A stretch of 64,000 nucleotides of DNA. Origin: Mycolicibacterium mageritense. GTDB lineage: Bacteria; Actinomycetota; Actinomycetes; Mycobacteriales; Mycobacteriaceae. A model generated the notes under the pieces. The model did no database searches. It was not told the origin of the DNA and was given only the letters and a program-made list of their open reading frames with translations. Location of the stretch: NCBI RefSeq assembly GCF_010727475.1, contig NZ_AP022567.1, positions 5,332,001 through 5,396,000 of the forward strand. The letters run 5' to 3'. Position 1 is the first letter of the stretch. Every line of letters begins with the position of its first letter. Both the position numbers and the translations under genes were made by a program. Positions 1-8,192 of the stretch are shown one piece after another.

Positions 1-256
1 CGGCGACACTATCAGCACGTCGTCCGCGGCCGCCAGTGGCCCGGTCGCCGCGTTGACGGCGATGCTGCACGAGCGCGGCATCGCGGTCGAGACGACGTCG
101 TTCCACCAATTGCCGACCGGTGGGCGGACCGCCACGTTCGTCAGAGGGTGCGACGGCGTGCGCGCCGAATGGGCGATGGGGCTGGCCGAGGATCCCGAGC
201 AGTCGGCGTTGCGCGCGGTGATCGCGTGTGCGAACCGGCTGTTGACGGCAGCCTGA
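1..256 (+). CDS. C-terminal fragment of a LeuA-like protein (dimer/regulatory domain)
   Basis: The reading frame is open from the window edge and ends at TGA 254-256, so only about 84 C-terminal residues are visible. The stretch GPVAALTAMLHERGI, followed by a strand-rich segment and a final ALRAVIACANRLL helix, matches the C-terminal allosteric domain of 2-isopropylmalate or homocitrate synthase-like proteins. That domain binds leucine in true LeuA enzymes. The catalytic barrel lies outside the window, so whether this is LeuA or a paralogue cannot be decided. Confidence 0.6.
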   Translation, partial: GDTISTSSAAASGPVAALTAMLHERGIAVETTSFHQLPTGGRTATFVRGCDGVRAEWAMGLAEDPEQSALRAVIACANRLLTAA

Positions 257-260
257 GCCG

Positions 261-929
261 TTACGCGTCGACGAAGGTCACGGTCTCGCTCAGCGGCGCG
301 CGGCCGGTCCGGATGTAGTCGACCGCGGGGTCTTCGTAGCCGATCGACATGCCGCAGAAGAGGATCTGGTTGTCGGGCGGTGAGAGAACGTCCGCGACGG
401 TTTCGTGGACTTGCGACCACGCCATCTGCGGACAGCTGTGCAGCCCTTCGGCGCGCAGCAGCAGCATCACGGTCTGCAGATACATGCCGGCGTCCGCCCA
501 CTGCGCGGGCCCGAGGTTGCGGTCGATGTAGCAGAACAGCGCGGCAGGTGCACCGAAGCAGTCCCAGTTGGCGATCGCCGCCCGCTGTCGGGCTTCCCAG
601 TCCTCGCGGGCGATGCCGAGCGCGCTGTAGCGTTCCTTGCCGAAGGCGGCCCGCCGATCCCGGTACGGGGACTGCATGTCGGCCGGGTACATATCGAATT
701 GCCTTGAATCCCAGGCGATGCCGGACTCGACACGCTCGACGGCGCGCTTCTTGAGCTCGGCAAGCGGTGCGCCGGTCACGACGTAGATGTTCCACGGCTG
801 GATGTTGGAGCCGGACGGCGCCCAGGCGGCCGCGGTCAATACGCGCTCCAGCACCTCTTTAGGGACGGGTCGGTCGGTGAAACCGCGCACGGCCCGCCGG
901 CTGGTGACTGCGTCATAGACGTCCAACAT
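261..929 (-). CDS. nitroreductase family protein
   Basis: A 222-residue flavin (FMN) nitroreductase-fold protein expected to reduce nitro or quinone compounds with NAD(P)H in the cytoplasm. The N-terminus has the typical YDAVTSRRAVRGFTDRPV segment, then the APSGSNIQPW motif that contacts FMN, and a C-terminal ILFCGMSIGYEDP segment common in the family. I chose ATG 929 because AGGAGG lies eight bases upstream; a longer frame starting at 980 would run through the 954-969 palindrome. It lies downstream of a same-strand MarR gene, which suggests local control. Confidence 0.8.
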   Translation of the reverse strand: MLDVYDAVTSRRAVRGFTDRPVPKEVLERVLTAAAWAPSGSNIQPWNIYVVTGAPLAELKKRAVERVESGIAWDSRQFDMYPADMQSPYRDRRAAFGKERYSALGIAREDWEARQRAAIANWDCFGAPAALFCYIDRNLGPAQWADAGMYLQTVMLLLRAEGLHSCPQMAWSQVHETVADVLSPPDNQILFCGMSIGYEDPAVDYIRTGRAPLSETVTFVDA

Positions 930-953
930 GGCTCTCGCCTCCTGATGACTAAA

Positions 954-969
954 AGTCACGTTCGTGACT
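954..969. promoter_or_regulatory. palindrome upstream of the nitroreductase gene (candidate MarR operator)
   Basis: AGTCACG-TT-CGTGACT is a perfect 7-bp inverted repeat with a 2-base centre. It sits 25 bp upstream of the nitroreductase start, between that gene and the MarR gene. Size and position fit a MarR-dimer operator. Binding is inferred. Confidence 0.5.
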
Positions 970-1030
970 GTATCATTCAATACGAATTTCGGTCACGATA
1001 TTCCCGTGGCCGGGTCGGCACCGGTGTGGC

Positions 1031-1495
1031 CTACGCCTCAGGGTGTGGACTGAAGCGGATCAGCAGATCCTTCAGTTGCGCCACCTCGCCCGGCTCCAGC
1101 GTGGCCACCAGGCGCTGGGCCAGCGGCCCGGCCGCGACATGCGCGGCGTCGAAGAGCTCCATGCCCTTGCCGGTGATCTCGACCGCGCGCACCCGCCGGT
1201 CTCCCGGAACAGCCTTGCGCACGGCAAGACCTTTGCGCTCCAGGTCGTCGACGACCCGCATGATGGCGGCCTTGTCCGAGCCGGTCGCCTCGACCAGGGC
1301 GCGCTGTTCGGTCGGGCCGTGGTTGACGAGTTCCAGCAGCACCGCGAAATGTCGCATCTCGATGCCCAGCGGACGAAGCGCCTCCGACATCACGGCGGCC
1401 GCGTGCCAGTGCGCGCGACGCAGCAACAGTCCGAGTGCGAACGGCGATGCGTCGCCGGGCCGGTCGGTCGCGTGGGAGGGGGCCTCGCGGGTCAT
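1031..1495 (-). CDS. MarR family transcriptional regulator
   Basis: A 154-residue winged-helix regulator. The central part reads as the MarR DNA-binding domain: LVEATGSDKAAIMRVVDDLERKG is the recognition-helix region, followed by a charged wing (GDRRVRAVEIT), with helical dimerisation segments at both ends. ATG 1495 (MTREAPSH) is the likely start; the longer frame to 1531 runs into the hairpin at 1518-1580. It probably controls the nitroreductase gene downstream, in response to a phenolic or redox ligand. The ligand cannot be read from sequence. Confidence 0.8.
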   Translation of the reverse strand: MTREAPSHATDRPGDASPFALGLLLRRAHWHAAAVMSEALRPLGIEMRHFAVLLELVNHGPTEQRALVEATGSDKAAIMRVVDDLERKGLAVRKAVPGDRRVRAVEITGKGMELFDAAHVAAGPLAQRLVATLEPGEVAQLKDLLIRFSPHPEA

Positions 1496-1517
1496 GACGC
1501 GACCGTAGACGCCTCGA

Positions 1518-1580
1518 CCGCGGAACTGCATTCCCGGTTGTTGATGTGACGAAATGACGACCGGGAATGCAGTTCCGCGG
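1518..1580. terminator. long hairpin between cyp136 and the MarR gene
   Basis: The 21-bp arms at 1518-1538 and 1560-1580 are exactly complementary, with a 21-base loop. The hairpin lies just downstream of the cyp136 stop (1598, minus strand) and upstream of the MarR start. It is best read as the cyp136 terminator. There is no U-run, which is usual for mycobacterial hairpin terminators. Confidence 0.55.
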
Positions 1581-1597
1581 GGCCGGGCGGGCGGCTT

Positions 1598-3079
1598 TCA
1601 GTGCAGCGGGCGCAGCACGATCGGCATGCCGTCGATCGGCACGGGCATGCCACCGTAGTCGTAGTGCGGCCGGTAGCCCTCGTGCGGCAGCTCGAGCCGG
1701 TAGCGGCGCAGCAGCCGGTGCATGACGGTCTTGATCTCGAGCTGACCGAACACCATGCCGATGCATTTGTGTGCACCGCCGCCGAACGGCGCGAATGCGT
1801 AGCGGTGCTTCTTGTGCTCGTTGCGGGGCTCGGCGAAGCGCTCGGGGTCGAAGCGCTCGGGGTCGGTCCACAGCTCGGGCAGCCGGTGGTTGATCGACGG
1901 CCACGTCACCACGTTGGTCCCGGCCGGGATGAAGTAGCCGAGCAGGTCGGTGTCGCGCACGGCCTGGCGGAAGTTGAACGGCAGCGGCGTCATCATCCGC
2001 AGCGCCTCGTTGATCACCAGGTCGTAGGTCTCGAGCTTGTCGAGCGCCTCGATGTCCAGCGGCGCGTCGCCGATCCGCTCGGACTCCTCACGCAGCTTGT
2101 CCTGCCACTCGGGATTGGCGGCGAGGTGATACGCCATGGTCGTCATGGTCGACGTCGACGTGTCATGGGCTGCCATCATGAGGAAGATCATGTGGCTGAC
2201 GATCTGGTCGTCGGTGAAGCTCTGGCCGTCCTCGTCCTGTGCATGACACAGCACGCTGAACATGTCGGTGCTCTCGGAGCGGCGCTTGTCGCCGATCCGG
2301 CTGGAGAAGTAATCCTCGAGAGTCTTGCGGGCCTGGATTCCGCGCCACCAGGTGAGCGGCGGCACGGGCTTGCGCACGATCGCGTTGCCGGCCCGCGTGG
2401 TGGTGGTGAAGGCCTGGTTGATGGTCGTCACGAGCTCCCGGTCGGTGCCCGCGGCGTGGCCCATGAAGACCTCCGAGGCGATGTCGAGCGTCAGCTCCTT
2501 GATCGCGGGGTGGAAGAGGAAGCGCGGATCGTCGGCCACCCAGTCACCGGCCAGGACGCGCGTCGCGACCGAGTCGATGTGCGAGACATACCCGGTCAAC
2601 CGGCTGCGCGTGAACGCCTCCTGCATGATCCGGCGGTGGAACATGTGCTCGTCGAAGTCGAGCAGCATCAGGCCACCTTCGAAGAACGGCCCGATCACCG
2701 GATCCCACGCGCGCTGCGAGAAGTCCTTGTTGCGGTTGGAGAACACCGCCTGGGTGGCGTCCGGGCCCAGGGCCATCACGGCCGACAGGGCCGGGGAGTC
2801 GGCGTAGTAGACGGGCCCGTGCTTGCGGTAGAGCTCAAGAATGAAGTCGGGGCCGCCGCGGAAGATCTCGATCATGTGGCCGATGACGGGCAGACCCGAG
2901 TCGCCGAGGATCGGCTTGAGGCCGCTGCCCGCCGGTGGCTCGGCAAACACGAACTGGTCCCACTGCTTGGCCTTGAGCCGCTTCTCCAGCGCTCCCATGC
3001 CGGGCAACGTGTTCGGCGTGGGTGTAAAACGCCTCTTTGCCTGGTCGAGGAGGTAATGCGGAGTGCTGATCGTGGCCAT
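1598..3079 (-). CDS. cyp136: cytochrome P450, CYP136 type
   Basis: A 493-residue heme-thiolate monooxygenase, the length of CYP136 of M. tuberculosis (Rv3059). The I-helix oxygen-binding segment MMAAHDTSTSTMT, the ExxR-bearing helix (INEALRMM) and the heme-binding loop FAPFGGGAHKCIGM with the cysteine ligand are all visible. ATG 3079 (MATISTPHYLL) has AGGAG upstream. A TetR gene is divergently transcribed, as in M. tuberculosis, and a palindrome lies between them, so ligand-dependent repression is likely. The physiological substrate of CYP136 is not evident here; a lipid or sterol is family-based inference. Confidence 0.9.
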   Translation of the reverse strand: MATISTPHYLLDQAKRRFTPTPNTLPGMGALEKRLKAKQWDQFVFAEPPAGSGLKPILGDSGLPVIGHMIEIFRGGPDFILELYRKHGPVYYADSPALSAVMALGPDATQAVFSNRNKDFSQRAWDPVIGPFFEGGLMLLDFDEHMFHRRIMQEAFTRSRLTGYVSHIDSVATRVLAGDWVADDPRFLFHPAIKELTLDIASEVFMGHAAGTDRELVTTINQAFTTTTRAGNAIVRKPVPPLTWWRGIQARKTLEDYFSSRIGDKRRSESTDMFSVLCHAQDEDGQSFTDDQIVSHMIFLMMAAHDTSTSTMTTMAYHLAANPEWQDKLREESERIGDAPLDIEALDKLETYDLVINEALRMMTPLPFNFRQAVRDTDLLGYFIPAGTNVVTWPSINHRLPELWTDPERFDPERFAEPRNEHKKHRYAFAPFGGGAHKCIGMVFGQLEIKTVMHRLLRRYRLELPHEGYRPHYDYGGMPVPIDGMPIVLRPLH

Positions 3080-3142
3080 GTACCGCTCCTGGTGACTGAA
3101 TCTGTGGTGGATGTCACCACCCATCGCCATCCTGACTGGCAG

Positions 3143-3160
3143 ACTTGACGCATGTCAAGT
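3143..3160. promoter_or_regulatory. inverted repeat between cyp136 and tetR (candidate operator)
   Basis: ACTTGAC-GCAT-GTCAAGT has 7-bp perfect arms. It lies between the divergent cyp136 (start 3079) and TetR (start 3198) genes, so one repressor dimer could control both promoters. Confidence 0.55.
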
Positions 3161-3197
3161 TTTGTTCTGGCGTGCCGCGATGCAAAGGTTTAGTCCC

Positions 3198-3851
3198 ATG
3201 ACTGCCGAATCTGTACCGGAGGGCAGCAGCGCCGCCACACGGGAGCTGACGCCGCCGCAGGCGCGCCAGAGCCGGGGTGACCGGCAGCGCGAAGCCATCG
3301 TCAAAGCCGTGCGCGAACTGCTCGAACAGCAGTCGTTCGCGGACCTTTCGGTGAGCGCGATCAGTGAGCGCGCGGGCGTGGCCCGGTCGGGCTTCTACTT
3401 CTACTTCGACTCCAAGTACGCCGTGCTGGCCCTCATCGTGGCCGAGGCGATGGAGGAGCTCGACGAGCTGACCCACAACTTCGCGCCGCGTGAGCCCGAC
3501 GAGTCGCCCGCCTCGTTCGCCAAGCGCATGGTGGGCAGCGCTGCGGCGGTGTTCGCCACCAACGACCCGATCATGTCGGCGTGCACGGTCGCACAGAACA
3601 CCGACGCCCAGATCCGGGAGTTGATGAACGACTTCGAAGACGTGGTGATCGCCAAGATCGTCGGTCTCGTCGAGCAGGATCGAGGAGCGCGCCCGATCAG
3701 CGAGGACATCCCCGCGCTGGTGCGCACACTGACGTCGACCACCGCGATGACCCTGGCACACGACCCCGCGTTCATCGGACGCGGCGAGGATCCCCAGCGG
3801 GCCCGCGACATCCTCGAGCGGCTCTGGCTCAACGCGCTGTGGGGCGGATAA
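3198..3851 (+). CDS. TetR family regulator next to cyp136 (Rv3058c-like)
   Basis: A 217-residue TetR/AcrR regulator. The HTH lies at about residues 30-80 (SVSAISERAGVARSGFYFYF) and is followed by a helical ligand-binding domain with an EthR-like layout. ATG 3198 (MTAESVPEG) is preferred to the upstream in-frame codons, which fall in the promoter region. It is divergent from cyp136, with a palindrome in the shared promoter, and is followed 32 bp later by an SDR gene. It probably represses cyp136, itself and perhaps the SDR. Confidence 0.85.
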   Translation: MTAESVPEGSSAATRELTPPQARQSRGDRQREAIVKAVRELLEQQSFADLSVSAISERAGVARSGFYFYFDSKYAVLALIVAEAMEELDELTHNFAPREPDESPASFAKRMVGSAAAVFATNDPIMSACTVAQNTDAQIRELMNDFEDVVIAKIVGLVEQDRGARPISEDIPALVRTLTSTTAMTLAHDPAFIGRGEDPQRARDILERLWLNALWGG

Positions 3852-3883
3852 GCGGTACCGGCGGTTCAGGGTAGGGTCACCCC

Positions 3884-4747
3884 ATGGCGCAGGGGAGCGA
3901 CTTCCGGGGTAAGCGTTGTTTCGTCACCGGAGCAGCCAGCGGCATCGGCCGGGCCACGGCCCTGGCATTGGCCGCCCAGGGGGCCGAGCTGTTTCTCACC
4001 GACCGCGACCCCGACGGCCTCGACAAGACCGTCGCCGACGCCCGTGCGCTCGGCGCGCAGGTGCCCGCGCATCGCGTGCTGGACATCTCCGACTACGACC
4101 AGGTGGCCCAGTTCGCTGCCGACATCCACGCGAGCCATCCCGCGATGGATGTGGTGATGAACATCGCGGGCATCTCGGCCTGGGGCACGGTTGACCAGCT
4201 CACCCATCAACATTGGAAGTCGATGATCGACGTCAATCTGATGGGCCCGATCCACGTCATCGAGACGTTCGTGCCGCCGATGGTGGCGGCGCGCAAGGGC
4301 GGCAACCTCGTCAATGTGTCGTCGGCTGCCGGGATCGTGGCGCTGCCGTGGCACAGCGCCTACAGCGCCAGCAAGTACGGCCTGCGTGGGCTCAGTGAAG
4401 TGCTGCGCTTCGACCTGGCGCGCCATCGCATCGGGGTGTCGGTCGTGGTGCCGGGGGCGGTGAAAACCGGTCTGGTGCAGACGGTTCAGATCGCAGGCGT
4501 GGACCGCGACGATCCTCACGTGCAGAAGTGGGTGGACCGGTTCGCGGGCCATGCCGTTTCACCGGAGAAGGCCGCCGAGAAGATCCTCGCCGGCGTGCGC
4601 CGCAACAGGTTCTTGATCTACACCTCGGCCGACATCCGCGCGCTGTACGCGTTCAAGCGGGTCGCGTGGTGGCCCTATAGCGTGGCGATGCGACAGGTGA
4701 ACGTGCTCTTCACCCGGGCGCTGCGACCAAAGGCGTTGCAGCGCTAG
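3884..4747 (+). CDS. short-chain dehydrogenase/reductase (Rv3057c-like)
   Basis: A 287-residue SDR. The N-terminal cofactor motif is TGAASGIG. Further on are the NIAGI segment, a catalytic serine region (VNVSSAAG) and the active-site YSASK. An unusually long C-terminal tail of about 60 residues carries a basic, aromatic segment (YAFKRVAWWPYSVAMRQ) that may associate with membrane. It lies between a TetR gene and an ATPase gene of opposite strand, with which it overlaps by 4 bp at the 3' end. Substrate unknown. Confidence 0.85.
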   Translation: MAQGSDFRGKRCFVTGAASGIGRATALALAAQGAELFLTDRDPDGLDKTVADARALGAQVPAHRVLDISDYDQVAQFAADIHASHPAMDVVMNIAGISAWGTVDQLTHQHWKSMIDVNLMGPIHVIETFVPPMVAARKGGNLVNVSSAAGIVALPWHSAYSASKYGLRGLSEVLRFDLARHRIGVSVVVPGAVKTGLVQTVQIAGVDRDDPHVQKWVDRFAGHAVSPEKAAEKILAGVRRNRFLIYTSADIRALYAFKRVAWWPYSVAMRQVNVLFTRALRPKALQR

Positions 4748-5886
4748 CGTTTACCCCAGTGCCAGGACGGGATGTCCAGCATGCCCTGCCCGGTGACCCT
4801 GGTCTCGCCCCATTGCTTGTACAGCTCGATCTCTGTGGCGCCGCCCAGGAAATCCAGCAACGCGTGGGAATGCGTGACCACCACCACCTGCGTGCGGGCG
4901 GCCGCCGCGGTGATCAGGCCCGCCAGCGGGCGCACGAGGTCGGGGTGCAGTGAGGTCTCCGGTTCGTTGAGAATCATCAGAGACGGCGGTTGCGGGCTCA
5001 GCAGCGCGGCCGCCCACAACAGGAATCTCAGTGTCCCATCGGACAGTTCGGCAGCGCGCAACGGCCGCAGCATGCCGCGCTGGCGCAGTTGCACATCGAA
5101 CAACCCGTCGGTGACGGCAACCGAGACACCGGCCCCGTCGAAGGCCTCGGCGACGGCGCTCTCGAGGTCGCCTGCGCCGGTTTCGATGATGGTCTGCACG
5201 GCCGCGGCGAGATCCGATCCGTCGTCGGAGAGCACCGGGGTGCGGGTGCCGACCTGCGGTTGCCGGGCCGGCGCGTCGGCATCGACGCGGAACCCGTCGT
5301 AGAAGCGCCAGTCCCGCAGCCGGTCGGAGACCGCGGACAGTTCCGGCAGGGCATGCGGGTGCGCGTACTCGGCCAGCACGCTGCGGTAGGACGGCAGCGA
5401 GCGGCTCAACTCGTCGAATCCGCGGCCAGACTGGGCGGCGGCCTCGGCGTATTCATTGGCGCGCCGCACCAGCGTCGAGGCCGGGCGCAGCACCGGACCC
5501 GCGAACACCACCTCGCGTTTGATCTCGGGATCCCGCGCGAACGCCGTCGGCCCGATGCCGGCCATCTGCGGCAGGCCGAGGTCGACCAGATAACCGAAAT
5601 CGTCAGCCGCAAAGCCGAGTTCGAGGGATATCACCCGCGTGCGGGTGGTGCCCTGAGCCTCGTCGGAGGGCTGCTCGGGGCCCGCCCACAGCACCGACTG
5701 CAGCCCGCCTTCGCGGGCCAGTGAGCCGATCACCTGGCCGCGTCCACAATCGGCCAGCAGCCGCAGCGCTCGGTAGATCGACGACTTGCCCGTGCCGTTC
5801 GCGCCGGTGACCACGGTGAGCTCGGTGAGCGGCAGGATCACCTCACGCAGGGACCGGTAGCCGCGGATGGCGATGGTCTGCAGCAT
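4744..5886 (-). CDS. AAA/SMC-like ATP-binding protein (RecF/OLD-type)
   Basis: A 380-residue P-loop ATPase. Walker A GANGTGKSS is at about residue 30; the ABC-type signature region LSDGTLRFLLWAAALLSP and Walker B MILNEPETSLHPD are near residues 270-310; a D-loop/H-loop segment (VVVTHSHALLDFL) follows. This is the architecture of RecF- or OLD-like ATPases without a long coiled coil or a visible TOPRIM domain. Such proteins act in DNA repair or phage resistance, but nothing here fixes a role. It lies 10 bp downstream of dinB on the same strand and could be its operon partner. Confidence 0.75.
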   Translation of the reverse strand: MLQTIAIRGYRSLREVILPLTELTVVTGANGTGKSSIYRALRLLADCGRGQVIGSLAREGGLQSVLWAGPEQPSDEAQGTTRTRVISLELGFAADDFGYLVDLGLPQMAGIGPTAFARDPEIKREVVFAGPVLRPASTLVRRANEYAEAAAQSGRGFDELSRSLPSYRSVLAEYAHPHALPELSAVSDRLRDWRFYDGFRVDADAPARQPQVGTRTPVLSDDGSDLAAAVQTIIETGAGDLESAVAEAFDGAGVSVAVTDGLFDVQLRQRGMLRPLRAAELSDGTLRFLLWAAALLSPQPPSLMILNEPETSLHPDLVRPLAGLITAAAARTQVVVVTHSHALLDFLGGATEIELYKQWGETRVTGQGMLDIPSWHWGKR

Positions 5887-5895
5887 GCCCCGAGC

Positions 5896-6948
5896 CTATT
5901 GGCCGGTACCGACAGCCGGGTCCATGGCCAGTTCCAGTCGCACGCCGAGCAGGCGGATCGGCCGGTCGAGTTCGAACTGGTCCAGTACGGCCAGCGCCGT
6001 TTCGGTGATGACGTCGGTGTCCGTGCTGGGCGCGCCGAGTTTGCGGATCTTGGTCCGGGTATAGAACGTATTGGTGCGCACGGTCACCGCGACGCGGGTC
6101 ACGATGCGGCCCTGCTCGACCACCTCGTCGCGCGTGCGATGGGCCAGTTCGCGTACCGCCGAATCGATTTCGCCGCGGTCGGTGAGGTCGTGGGCGAACG
6201 TGACGACGTGGCTGCGGGAGCGGGGCACCCAGGGCTCGGCACTGACCTCGGTGTCACCGCCGCCCTTGGCCAGCAGCAGGATCCACAGGCCCGTGCTGGG
6301 CCCGAAGGCCGAGGTCAGCACAGCGGCGTCGGTCGCGGCCAACTCGGCTACCGTGGTGATCCCAAGGCCGGCAAGCTTTTTCGTGGTCTTGGGTCCGACG
6401 CCCCAGAGCGCGTCGGGCGGCCGGTCTCCCATGACGGTCATCCAGTTGGCCTCGGTCAGCACGTAGATGCCCGCCGGTTTGGCCATGCCGGTCGCGACCT
6501 TGGCGCGTTGTTTGTTGTCGCTGATGCCGACCGAGCACGAGAGCCCCGTTTCGGCGGCCACGACGGTGCGGATCCGTTCGGCGAGCTCCATCGGGTCTAC
6601 CGAGGCGTCCGTACCGAGGTAGGCCTCGTCCCAGCCCCACACCTCCAGTGGGTGGCCGAGGTCGCGCAGCAGACCCATGACCTGTTCGGAGGCTTCGTCA
6701 TACGCCGCCGGATCCGACGGCAGGAATGTGGCGTCGGGGCATTTGCGGGCTGCGGTGCGCAGCGGCATACCGGCGTGCACTCCGAACTCCCTGGCTTCGT
6801 ACGACGCGCACGTGACCACCTTGCGAGGCTCGGTGGGGTCACCGCTGCCGCCGACGATCACCGGAAGACCGACGAGTTCGGGGTGGCGGCGCAGCTCCAC
6901 CGAGGCCAGGAACTGATCCAGGTCGACGTGCAGAACCCAATCGCTCAT
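5896..6948 (-). CDS. dinB: DNA polymerase IV, Y family (DinB2, Rv3056-like)
   Basis: A 350-residue translesion polymerase. The N-terminal VDLDQFLASVELRR holds the first catalytic aspartate; GWDEAYLG and SVGISDNKQRAKVATGMAKP are conserved palm and fingers motifs, and an HhH-like VGPKTTKKLAGLG follows. ATG 6948 (MSDWVLHV) is chosen. It lies 4 bp downstream of a TetR gene, as in M. tuberculosis, so the two are probably co-transcribed. I see no clamp-binding QLxLF-type motif near the C-terminus. Mycobacterial DinB2 is known for ready ribonucleotide use. Confidence 0.9.
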   Translation of the reverse strand: MSDWVLHVDLDQFLASVELRRHPELVGLPVIVGGSGDPTEPRKVVTCASYEAREFGVHAGMPLRTAARKCPDATFLPSDPAAYDEASEQVMGLLRDLGHPLEVWGWDEAYLGTDASVDPMELAERIRTVVAAETGLSCSVGISDNKQRAKVATGMAKPAGIYVLTEANWMTVMGDRPPDALWGVGPKTTKKLAGLGITTVAELAATDAAVLTSAFGPSTGLWILLLAKGGGDTEVSAEPWVPRSRSHVVTFAHDLTDRGEIDSAVRELAHRTRDEVVEQGRIVTRVAVTVRTNTFYTRTKIRKLGAPSTDTDVITETALAVLDQFELDRPIRLLGVRLELAMDPAVGTGQ

Positions 6949-6952
6949 CGCG

Positions 6953-7558
6953 CTAGGTGCCACACAGCTTGCGGGCGGTGTCCTGCCAGGCCGTGGCCAA
7001 TTCGTCGAGCGTGCGGCCGTGGTCGGTGAGTTGATGTGCTACGTAATCCACGTCGAGCAGTGCGATGAGGGCGTCTGCCTGGGCATCGAGATCACCGGTG
7101 GTTCCGGCGGTTTCGAGCAGCATCCGCACGTGTGAGCGATGTAAGGGGAACGGGTCGGCGAACCGCATCTGTGGATCGCGGGCCGCGTCGGACAGCAGCG
7201 CGTGGTGGCGGTGGACGAAGCGGAGCCGTTCGCGGCCGTAGGCCAGTAGCCGCTCCAGTGGGGGAGCGCCGGGCCCGAACGGCGGCGGGCCGAACATGAA
7301 TGCCTGCTGCTGGGCTTTCTCGTCTTCGTCGAGCAGCACCATCATGAGGCCGGCGCGGCTGCCGAAACGGCGGAACAACGTGCCCTTGCCCACGCCGGCG
7401 GCAACCGCGATATCGTCGGTGCTGACCGCATCGGGTCCGCGTTCAGCGATCAGGCGGCGCGCCGCATCGAGGATCAACATCCGGTTGCGGGCGGCGTCAC
7501 CGCGCTCCTGCGGCGCCGCGTCGGTGACCACGAGCCTGGTCGGGTCGCAGGCTTTCAC
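6953..7558 (-). CDS. TetR family regulator (Rv3055-like)
   Basis: A 201-residue TetR protein. The N-terminal HTH includes STDDIAVAAGVGKGTLFRRFG, followed by a helical ligand domain. The gene is divergent from the FMN reductase gene, with an inverted repeat in the shared promoter, and is co-directional with dinB four bases downstream. It therefore probably regulates both the reductase and its own operon with dinB. Confidence 0.85.
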   Translation of the reverse strand: MKACDPTRLVVTDAAPQERGDAARNRMLILDAARRLIAERGPDAVSTDDIAVAAGVGKGTLFRRFGSRAGLMMVLLDEDEKAQQQAFMFGPPPFGPGAPPLERLLAYGRERLRFVHRHHALLSDAARDPQMRFADPFPLHRSHVRMLLETAGTTGDLDAQADALIALLDVDYVAHQLTDHGRTLDELATAWQDTARKLCGT

Positions 7559-7587
7559 CCTTGCACTTTAACTCAGGCGGAATTAAA

Positions 7588-7601
7588 CGGACTATGGTCC
7601 G
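7588..7601. promoter_or_regulatory. inverted repeat in the TetR/FMN-reductase promoter
   Basis: CGGAC-TATG-GTCCG has 5-bp perfect arms inside a slightly longer imperfect repeat. It lies between starts at 7558 (minus) and 7647 (plus), a typical TetR operator position. Confidence 0.45.
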
Positions 7602-7646
7602 GTTGAAAGCTGCGAAGATCTTGTCCGACGAAGGGAAAATGCAACG

Positions 7647-8189
7647 ATGGCCGATATCAAGGTTCTGGTGCTGGTGGGAAGCCTCCGCGCGGCGTCCATC
7701 AACCGTCAGCTCGCCGAACTCGCCGTGGAATCGGCGCCGGAGGGAGTGGACCTGCGAGTCTTCGACCGGCTGGGCGAGCTGCCGTTCTACAACGAGGACA
7801 TCGACACTGCCGACGTCGACGAGCCGGTCAGTGCGCTGCGGACAGCTGCGGCGGGAGCCGACGCCGCACTGGTGATCACGCCCGAATACAACGGCAGCAT
7901 CCCGGGCGTGCTGAAGAACGCGATCGACTGGTTGTCGCGGCCGTACGGCAACGGCGCACTCAAGGACAAGCCGGTCGCGGTGATCGGTGCGGCGCTCGGC
8001 CAGTACGGCGGCGTGTGGGCGCACGACGAAACCCGTAAGTCGTTCGGCATCGCCGGGCCGCGCGTGGTCGAGGATCTCAAGCTCTCGATCCCGGCCAAGG
8101 CGTTCGACGGCAAGCACCCGCGGGAGAACGCCGAGATCGTCGACAACCTGCGGGACGTGGTGGGCAAGCTGGCCGCAGAGGTCGGCTGA
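7647..8189 (+). CDS. NADPH-dependent FMN reductase (Rv3054c-like)
   Basis: A 180-residue flavodoxin-fold reductase. The N-terminal phosphate-binding loop is GSLRAASINRQ, and the family motif TPEYNGSIPGVLKNAIDW is intact near residue 75. It should reduce FMN or quinones with NADPH in the cytoplasm. In M. tuberculosis this gene lies next to nrdH. Here a transporter pair and then the nrd operon follow, so the neighbourhood is nearly ancestral. Confidence 0.88.
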   Translation: MADIKVLVLVGSLRAASINRQLAELAVESAPEGVDLRVFDRLGELPFYNEDIDTADVDEPVSALRTAAAGADAALVITPEYNGSIPGVLKNAIDWLSRPYGNGALKDKPVAVIGAALGQYGGVWAHDETRKSFGIAGPRVVEDLKLSIPAKAFDGKHPRENAEIVDNLRDVVGKLAAEVG

Positions 8190-8192
8190 GCT

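Noticed and set aside
1601..3148. A 515-codon plus-strand frame opposite cyp136
   Set aside because: His/Val/Arg-rich antisense reading of a well-supported P450 gene, a GC-rich codon artefact.
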